Of a DNA stretch of 5,243 nucleotides, positions 1 through 4,280 are shown piece by piece. Both the position numbers and the translations under genes were made by a program. The DNA is taken from contig JADJRJ010000019.1 of assembly GCA_016712265.1 (NCBI GenBank), positions 1-5,243 of the forward strand. Reading direction: 5' to 3'. Each line of letters starts with the position of its first letter. The stretch's first letter is position 1. This stretch comes from Gemmatimonadota bacterium. GTDB taxonomy: Bacteria > Gemmatimonadota > Gemmatimonadetes > Gemmatimonadales > Gemmatimonadaceae. Under the pieces are notes generated by a model. It was not told where the DNA came from. It searched no databases and worked only from the letters and a program-made list of their open reading frames with translations.

Positions 1-2
1 AC

Positions 3-757
3 ATGATCTCGGATCTGGCGGGCAGCCTCGACTGGTCGTGGGTCGAGTGGGGCGGCGTCGTTCTGTTCGGATCGCGGCATTGGGCGTGGTCCGGTGGCGC
101 GAAGACGCCGCTGTGGGAGGTGACGTGGGGCGACTCCCCACGCACCGACGCACTCGACGTGTCGCTGTCGCAGACCTCCGACGACCCGGACAACACGGCG
201 GTCGGCACGATCGTGTTGCCGTGGAACCGCGGCATCCAGCTGCAGCCGTGGCACTGCCTGCAACTGTCGGGCCTGGGCCGCTGGGACGGCACCTACCTGG
301 TGGAGTCGGTGTCGGCAACCACGGACGGGATCTCCGCTGTCGAGGTGCAGGTGGCGGTGCCGACACCGCCGGCGCCTGACACGGGCACGAAGTCGACGTC
401 GAGTGCCACCCGCAACGACACCCCCCGACGCGTGACAAGACGTCCGTCAAGTACGCGAAGTGGTTCGCGCGCCAGGAGATGGCCAAGGACCGCTACGGCT
501 GGGGTTCCGACGACCAGTGGGCCGCCCTCGAGCAACTGTGGACGCGTGAGTCCGGCTGGAACTACAAGGCCGAGAACCCGAGCAGCGGCGCCTACGGCAT
601 CCCGCAGTCGCTGCCCGGGTCGAAGATGGCGACCGCCGGTAAGGACTGGCGCACGAATCCGGAGACGCAAATCCGGTGGGGGCTGGACTACATCAAGGGC
701 CGTTACGGCGGACCCAAGCGGGCATGGGCGCACTTCCAGCAGAGGAATTGGTACTGA
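3..757 (+). CDS. Baseplate hub-like protein with C-terminal lytic transglycosylase domain (frame broken at C6 run)
   Basis: Likely tail-tip protein that opens the peptidoglycan during DNA entry. Residues 1-130 read in frame 3 and resemble the end of a gpD/XkdQ-type hub: a beta-rich stretch ending GLGRWDGTYLVESVS, then a Pro/Thr linker. Beyond the C6 run at 421-426 frame 3 turns into Arg-rich noise, while frame 2 carries a clear transglycosylase-like domain through to TGA 755-757. Restoring one C gives about 251 residues. In that numbering the domain is roughly 160-251, with the LWTRESGWN motif (predicted catalytic Glu183), then SGAYGIPQ, then WGLDYIKGRYGGP near the end. Its stop overlaps the next ATG by one base (TGATG), which implies translational coupling. 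Only two bases precede the ATG at 3, so the gene may start upstream of the window and the N-terminus is uncertain. The transglycosylase call is strong; the hub assignment of the N-terminal part is moderate. Confidence 0.75.
421..426 (+). other. Frame break in hub-lysin gene at C6 homopolymer
   Basis: Six consecutive C mark the switch from frame 3 (hub part) to frame 2 (transglycosylase part). A seventh C would give a continuous reading ...NDTPPTRDKTSVKYAKW. The same peptide would come from a -1 slip of the CCC codon at 423-425 onto 422-424. A missing C in the read is the simplest reading because similar breaks recur in the window. Confidence 0.8.
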
Positions 758-1344
758 TGATTACCCTCGGCCTGGTCGCCAACGTCGACACCGACGGCGT
801 GTACGTGGTCATGCCCGGTTCGCGCGGGCTGCTGCGTGGGCCGTACGCCACGTTGCAGAATGTCGCGGCAGGCGACAAGGTGCTGGTGGTCACCACCGAC
901 GACGGCATCAATGTGATCGTCGGCCTGGCAGGCGCCTCCATCGAGTTCGTCGACACCTCGGCTGACGCCGGTTCGTACGCGGGGCATCATCTGCGCACGG
1001 GGACGGAGCGCCGCTGGTTCATCGGCAAGAACAACACCGCCGAGTCCGGATCCGACGCGGGCAGCAACTTCATCATCTGGGCGTACGACGACACCGGCGC
1101 CCAGACACACAAGCCGTTTGCGATCTACCGCAACACGGGCCGCATCATCGCCGGACTGTCGGGCGCAAGCGCCGGGATCGACTTGAGCCTCAACGGGCCG
1201 CGGGTGCTGCACGGCACGGGCGACCCCAACGGCACCTATGCGGCGCCGGTCGGTTCGACGTTCCACCGCACTGATGGCGGCGCCGGCACCAGTTTCTACG
1301 TCAAAGAGTCCGGCACGGGCAACACAGGTTGGGTGGCCAAATGA
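757..1344 (+). CDS. Small baseplate spike / tail tip protein with fibre-type C-terminus
   Basis: A 195-residue protein, probably the central spike or tip cap below the hub. Residues 1-57 (MITLGLVANVDTDGVYVVMP, then AAGDKVLVVTTDDGINVIVG) look like the small OB-fold start found in gp5/gpV/VgrG-type spikes. Residues 75-132 (ERRWFIGKNNTAESGSDAG, IIWAYDDTG, FAIYRNTGRI) match a module common in tail fibres, and residues 164-195 (APVGSTFHRTDGGAGT, then YVKESGTGNTGWVAK) are the familiar fibre C-terminal motif. The ATG at 757 is chosen over in-frame starts near 676 because it overlaps the upstream TGA and is preceded by AGAGGA at 741-746 with a 10-base gap. The stop overlaps the next ATG (ATGA). The order hub, spike, gp25-like supports the role. 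It could instead be called a short minor tail fibre. The ORF is certain; the exact function is moderate. Confidence 0.8.
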   Translation: MITLGLVANVDTDGVYVVMPGSRGLLRGPYATLQNVAAGDKVLVVTTDDGINVIVGLAGASIEFVDTSADAGSYAGHHLRTGTERRWFIGKNNTAESGSDAGSNFIIWAYDDTGAQTHKPFAIYRNTGRIIAGLSGASAGIDLSLNGPRVLHGTGDPNGTYAAPVGSTFHRTDGGAGTSFYVKESGTGNTGWVAK

Positions 1345-1661
1345 CAGTCACACTCGCGCACCCGTTCCGCATCGACTCCAACGGTGCCGCTGTCACCCTC
1401 GAGCAGGGTTCGGCGCGGCACGCCGCGGAGACGTGTGGGCACATCGTGTCGTGTGAGGCCGGTGAGCGGCCGTTGGCGCCGCTGTGGGGGCTGATGGACC
1501 CGACTGGTACCCGCATCAACCCCGACGAGATCCGCGCCGTGGTCGGCTACGCCGAGCCTGCGCTGGCCGTGTCACGGGTCGAGGTCATCGAACGCAACGA
1601 CAACACCGTGACGGTTGACATCGACGTCGACTGGGCCGACACCGACGACGAATCCGGCTGA
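1341..1661 (+). CDS. gp25/gpW-like baseplate wedge protein
   Basis: A 106-residue protein of the T4 gp25 / P2 gpW family, the small wedge component that helps link the inner baseplate to the sheath in contractile tails. Typical features are the start TLAHPFRIDSNG, the central SCEAGERPLAPLWGLMDP (the family's GER...P..G pattern), and VVGYAEPALAVSRVEVIER followed by a closing beta strand VTVDIDVDW. The length is usual for the family. The family's EPR core reads EPA here, so the expected arginine is not visible. ATG 1341 overlaps the previous stop as ATGA, which favours it over an in-frame TTG at 1329 that would add four residues. No strong ribosome binding site is seen, so expression probably relies on coupling. 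In related clusters the gpJ-like gene follows directly; here an HNH gene intervenes. Confidence 0.88.
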   Translation: MTVTLAHPFRIDSNGAAVTLEQGSARHAAETCGHIVSCEAGERPLAPLWGLMDPTGTRINPDEIRAVVGYAEPALAVSRVEVIERNDNTVTVDIDVDWADTDDESG

Positions 1662-1662
1662 G

Positions 1663-1692
1663 TTGTCGCACGATGAGCGTAAACTGTAGGTA
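1663..1692 (+). promoter_or_regulatory. Possible promoter for the HNH gene
   Basis: TTGTCG at 1663-1668 and TAGGTA at 1687-1692 are separated by 18 bases and sit just after the gp25-like stop. They weakly resemble -35 and -10 boxes of a housekeeping actinobacterial sigma factor. The short window between genes and the gene's foreign look make a private promoter plausible, but the match is poor. Confidence 0.25.
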
Positions 1693-1700
1693 GCAGATGT

Positions 1701-1730
1701 GCCCTCCGCGAGGCGGCAACCTCCGAGGGC
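1701..1730 (+). ncRNA. Hairpin in the leader of the HNH gene
   Basis: A strong stem-loop is visible. GCCCTC (1701-1706) pairs with GAGGGC (1725-1730), and GAGG (1710-1713) pairs with CCTC (1720-1723) around the loop CGGCAA (1714-1719). CGC on one side and one C on the other stay unpaired between the two stems. The CCTCC at 1720-1724 is complementary to the GGAG of the downstream ribosome binding site, so an alternative fold is possible. No U-run follows, so this is not a typical intrinsic terminator. A role as leader element or part of a mobile unit is inferred. Confidence 0.45.
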
Positions 1731-1734
1731 TCTA

Positions 1735-1751
1735 GGACTGACAAGGAGTCC
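1735..1751 (+). promoter_or_regulatory. RBS of HNH gene in a small hairpin
   Basis: AAGGAG at 1743-1748 lies eight bases before the ATG at 1757 and is the best Shine-Dalgarno match in the window apart from that of the fibre gene. It is flanked by GGACT (1735-1739) and AGTCC (1747-1751), which can pair and place AAGG in the loop and AG in the stem. Partial masking of the site is therefore possible; its effect is inferred. Confidence 0.5.
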
Positions 1752-1756
1752 CAGCG

Positions 1757-2482
1757 ATGTCTAACGGTAGCAAGCGGTGCTCCCGCTGCGGTGAGGTCAA
1801 GACGCTCGACGAGTTCTCTCGAGACAGATCTGCCAGGGACGGATTCCAATCCGCATGCAAGGAATGTCGGCGGCTGGTCGTGCAGAAGTGGCGGCAGCAG
1901 AACCCCGACAAGGTGCGCGCCTACTCGCGCAAGTATCAGCAGGAGAACGCGGCCGCTCGTCGCGAGTACAACCGGCAGCGGCGCCGCAATAATGCTGAGG
2001 CTGTGCGCCAGCAGAAGCGAGAGTGGCGCAAGAAGAACCTCGAGGTCGTGCTCGAACAGGAGCGTGAGCGTCTGCGTCGCTGGCGCAGCCTCAACCGGGA
2101 GCGGGACAGGGCTGCGCAGCGGCGGCGAGAGGCCGCCTTCCGCCTGGACTTTCCGCAGAGGGCTCGGGAAAAATCACGACAAAGTAAGCAGCGCTGGCGT
2201 GCGCGTAAGCGTGACGGGCAGGGCTTTCGAGTGGTAGCGAAGGATGTTCGCAGGCTCGCGTCGGACACTTGCGTTGCCTGTGGCCTGACTGCCGACAGCC
2301 TCGACCACATAATCCCCTTGAGTCGTGGCGGGTCACACGGGGTGGGGAATCTCGCTGCCATGTGTCGAACCTGCAACTCAAGCAAAGGCGCCAAGACCAT
2401 GACCGAGTGGCGCAAGGCGAACGATTGGCTGCCGCTAGGCAGTCTCCCTCGACGGAAGGACCGAGCCGATGGCGCTGCGTGA
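1757..2482 (+). CDS. Free-standing HNH endonuclease with N-terminal zinc knuckle
   Basis: A 241-residue nuclease, probably a homing-type enzyme that nicks or cuts alleles lacking it. Residues 8-37 form a Cys4 knuckle (C8, C11, C34, C37), a common front end of actinophage HNH proteins. Residues 44-122 are a very basic helical region built of about five 15-residue repeats. Residues 172-210 are the HNH core: zinc cysteines C172, C175, C203 and C206, the DHIIPLSRGG motif with catalytic His184, Asn198, Asn207 and Lys210. All expected motif residues are present, so it is probably active. ATG 1757 is supported by AAGGAG at an eight-base gap. The gene is more AT-rich than its neighbours (for example the A-rich run 2168-2186) and uses A- and T-ending codons more freely, suggesting separate origin. 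It sits between two baseplate genes and its last 14 bases overlap the gpJ-like gene. It is unlikely to be a terminase-linked HNH because no packaging genes are near. Confidence 0.9.
   Translation: MSNGSKRCSRCGEVKTLDEFSRDRSARDGFQSACKECRRLVVQKWRQQNPDKVRAYSRKYQQENAAARREYNRQRRRNNAEAVRQQKREWRKKNLEVVLEQERERLRRWRSLNRERDRAAQRRREAAFRLDFPQRAREKSRQSKQRWRARKRDGQGFRVVAKDVRRLASDTCVACGLTADSLDHIIPLSRGGSHGVGNLAAMCRTCNSSKGAKTMTEWRKANDWLPLGSLPRRKDRADGAA
1886..2122 (+). repeat. 15-residue repeat region within the HNH protein
   Basis: Residues 44-58, 59-73, 74-88, 89-103 and, after a four-residue shift, 108-122 line up. Each has an aromatic residue at position 2 (W45, Y60, W90, W109; Arg in the third copy), Asn at position 6 (N49, N64, N79, N94, N113) and Arg at position 15 (R58, R73, R88, R103, R122). 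The copies are diverged at DNA level. A repeated helical DNA-binding or spacer region is inferred. Confidence 0.6.
2454..2460 (+). promoter_or_regulatory. RBS of the gpJ-like gene, inside the HNH gene
   Basis: GGAAGGA lies eight bases before ATG 2469 and within the last codons of the HNH gene. This fixes the gpJ-like start. It also means the HNH reading frame runs through the original ribosome binding region of its downstream neighbour. Confidence 0.7.
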
Positions 2483-3578
2483 CCTCGATTCCACCTACCT
2501 AGGGGTGAGTGTTGACGATCGGGACCCTCAAGAGGTGTTCTCGTCGATGCTCGCGCTCGCTGAAACCCGTCTGCCGCAGTGGGAGCCGAGAAATGGCAGC
2601 CTCGAGGTAGTCCTGATGGAGGCCTGCGCCACCGGCATGGGCGACCTGATCTACGCCGCGAACCGTGTCCTCGGCGCCCTGGTCGAAGGCGTGATTTCGT
2701 TGTACGGCGTGACCCGCGACGAAGGCACCCCCGCGACGGGCACGGTGCGGCTGACGTTGACCGGATCTCCGACGACGACGATCGACGAAGGCACACTGTT
2801 CCGCATCGAGGACGCCGACTCGATGCTGGTCGCCACCGAGACGGTCACCGTCACCGGGTCGACGGTCGACGTCGCCGTGGCCACCACGGACACTGGCGGC
2901 TATCTGAACAGCATCGTCGCCGGCACCTCCTGCGACCCGGTCGTCGCCGTGCCGCACCTGGCGAACTGCGTGCTGCACACCGACCTGAACGGCGGCGCCG
3001 ACGCCGAGGACGACTTGGCGTTCCTGACCAGGGCCGCGACCCGGTTCGCGCGTGTGACGTCGTCGTTGGTAGTGCCGGAACATTTCACCGCGTACGCCCT
3101 TGAGCAGCCCTACGTGAAGCGGGCCGTCGCGGTCGACCAGTACGACCACGACGGCGGCAACGACCCCGGCGACGACGACGGCTTCCTGACGGTCTACGTG
3201 TACGGGTCGGGGGCTGCGATCAGCACCGACGAGAAGAACGAGCTCGAGGCGGCAATGCAGGCGCAGTGCGCGTCGATCCTGACAATGACCGTCGAGCACG
3301 CCACCCCCGTGAGCGTCAACGTGACCGCGGCGGTGACGAAGTCGGCAGGCTACGACGACGCCGAACTTGAGGCCGCCATCGAGGATGCTCTGGCGTCGGT
3401 GTGGTCGTGGCAGACCTCCGGCTTTGGCGCCGACGTCGAACCCCTCGACGTCCAAGCCGTCATCGAATCGGTGCCCGGTGTCGACTCGGTCACGTCGCTG
3501 ACGTTGCCGTCGACCACCGTCGACGTCGAGTTCGACGAGTTCGCGGTGATCGGCACCGTCAGCCTGACCATCACCTGA
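2469..3578 (+). CDS. Baseplate J-like wedge protein (P2 gpJ / T4 gp6 family)
   Basis: A 369-residue wedge protein that forms the ring around the baseplate hub in contractile tails. The N-terminal helical part (1-85, with WEPRNGSLEVVLMEACA and YAANRVLGALVEGVISLYGV) leads into the family's first beta domain: GTVRLTLTG at 91-99, then IDEGTLFRIED and VATETVTVTG. Residues 178-215 (DAEDDLAFLTRAATRFARVT, then VPEHFTAYAL) are the characteristic connecting segment. Residues 241-268 hold a strand TVYVYGSG and a helix of the next domain, and the C-terminus is the usual alternating region ending PLDVQAVIESVPGVDSVTSL and a final beta hairpin. The length is normal for the family and the frame is intact. 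The start is set by GGAAGGA upstream. An acidic loop (about 223-238, rich in Asp and Gly) before TVYV is longer than usual and might bind a cation. The next gene starts ten bases after its stop. Confidence 0.92.
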   Translation: MALRDLDSTYLGVSVDDRDPQEVFSSMLALAETRLPQWEPRNGSLEVVLMEACATGMGDLIYAANRVLGALVEGVISLYGVTRDEGTPATGTVRLTLTGSPTTTIDEGTLFRIEDADSMLVATETVTVTGSTVDVAVATTDTGGYLNSIVAGTSCDPVVAVPHLANCVLHTDLNGGADAEDDLAFLTRAATRFARVTSSLVVPEHFTAYALEQPYVKRAVAVDQYDHDGGNDPGDDDGFLTVYVYGSGAAISTDEKNELEAAMQAQCASILTMTVEHATPVSVNVTAAVTKSAGYDDAELEAAIEDALASVWSWQTSGFGADVEPLDVQAVIESVPGVDSVTSLTLPSTTVDVEFDEFAVIGTVSLTIT

Positions 3579-3588
3579 GAGGCGGGCC

Positions 3589-4271
3589 ATGCCGTACATC
3601 TACGACATCGACGACCTGTACGACTTCGACCTGTCGTACGACGGGTGGCCGCTGTACGACACCGGCACCCCGACCGGGATCACCAGGACGGGACAGCGCC
3701 TGTTCGACCTGCTGCCCGAATATGTCCGCGACGCCGATACGAACGGCGAGCTGCTGCGGTTCATGGCCAGCATCGGGGATGCGGCCTACTCGGCGGCGAA
3801 GTTCATCGACGACGCTGACCCCGACACCTCCGCGTCGGGCACTTCGGAGCCGGTGAACCCGGCGACCTCGCCGGCGGGCTGGCTGCCGTGGCTCGGCTGG
3901 CTGATCGGTGTCCTGTCATCGGCATGGACACCTCGAACGCCCGCTGGTATCTGACCCGGGCGGGTGCCCAGGCCCACGGGTCGGCCGCAGGGATTCAGGC
4001 CGCAGTGCAGGCCACACTGACCGGCAACCGTTACTGCCTGGTCACCACGGCCGTCGGCGGGGATCCGTGGGCGATCGAAGTCCAGGTCGACTCCTCCGAG
4101 GTCGCCGACTCGGCGGCAACCCTGGCCGCCGCGATGCGGGAGAAGCCGGCCGGGGCGAACCTCACGTTGACGTCGTCGACGCCGGTCACCTACGACGACC
4201 TGGATACCGCCTACACCACCTACAGCAACATGACCGCGTCAGCCCTCACCTACACCGAGTTGCGATTCTAA
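3589..4271 (+). CDS. P2 gpI-like tail/baseplate protein (frame broken once)
   Basis: A wedge-associated tail protein that follows gpJ in P2-type clusters and helps connect wedge and fibre. It reads in frame 1 from ATG 3589 and in frame 3 from about 3912 to TAA 4269-4271; adding one C at 3912-3913 joins them into about 227 residues. Residues 30-78 (TGQRLFDLLPEYVRDAD, ELLRFMASIGDAAYSAAKF) match the family's N-terminal helices. Residues 97-135 (GWLPWLGWLIGV, then ARWYLTRAGAQAHGSAAGI) are the family signature and span the break, which proves both parts belong together. An unusual Tyr/Asp-rich lead of about 25 residues precedes the family region. GAGAGG at 3577-3582 is the likely ribosome binding site, overlapping the gpJ-like stop. 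Without repair, translation stops at 3954, soon after the break. Confidence 0.82.
3912..3913 (+). other. Frame break in gpI-like gene at a CC pair
   Basis: Frame 1 coding ends and frame 3 coding begins here. One more C turns the join into GWLIGVPVIGMDTSNARWYL, which reads smoothly across the conserved core. The stop-free frame 3 continuation with matching composition shows that a single base is missing. Confidence 0.8.
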
Positions 4272-4275
4272 GGAG
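4270..4275 (+). promoter_or_regulatory. RBS of the fibre gene
   Basis: AAGGAG overlaps the gpI-like TAA and precedes the GTG at 4281 by five bases, which decides a GTG start for the fibre gene. Confidence 0.65.
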
Positions 4276-4280
4276 CCACA

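Noticed and set aside
427..965. Frame 3 continuation of the first gene giving a 320-residue protein
   Set aside because: After the C6 run the translation is Arg/Ser/Thr-rich noise and overlaps the transglycosylase and spike genes, which are recognisable in other frames.
1701..1730. Intrinsic terminator after the gp25-like gene
   Set aside because: The hairpin is stable but followed by TCTAGGACTG, with no U-run, and sits in the leader of a same-strand gene.
1662..1756. IscB-type guide RNA (HEARO/omega RNA) next to an HNH nuclease
   Set aside because: The leader is only about 95 bases with one short hairpin, and the protein has no RuvC parts or IscB layout; it is a plain zinc-knuckle HNH protein.
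1936..2796. Minus-strand open frame across the HNH/gpJ junction
   Set aside because: Arg/Ser-rich antisense shadow of two well-supported genes.
2499..3599. Long open frame on the minus strand (366 codons) opposite the gpJ-like gene
   Set aside because: It is low-complexity, rich in Arg, Val, Gly, His and Asp, and mirrors the strong GC codon bias of the real + strand gene. No family match.
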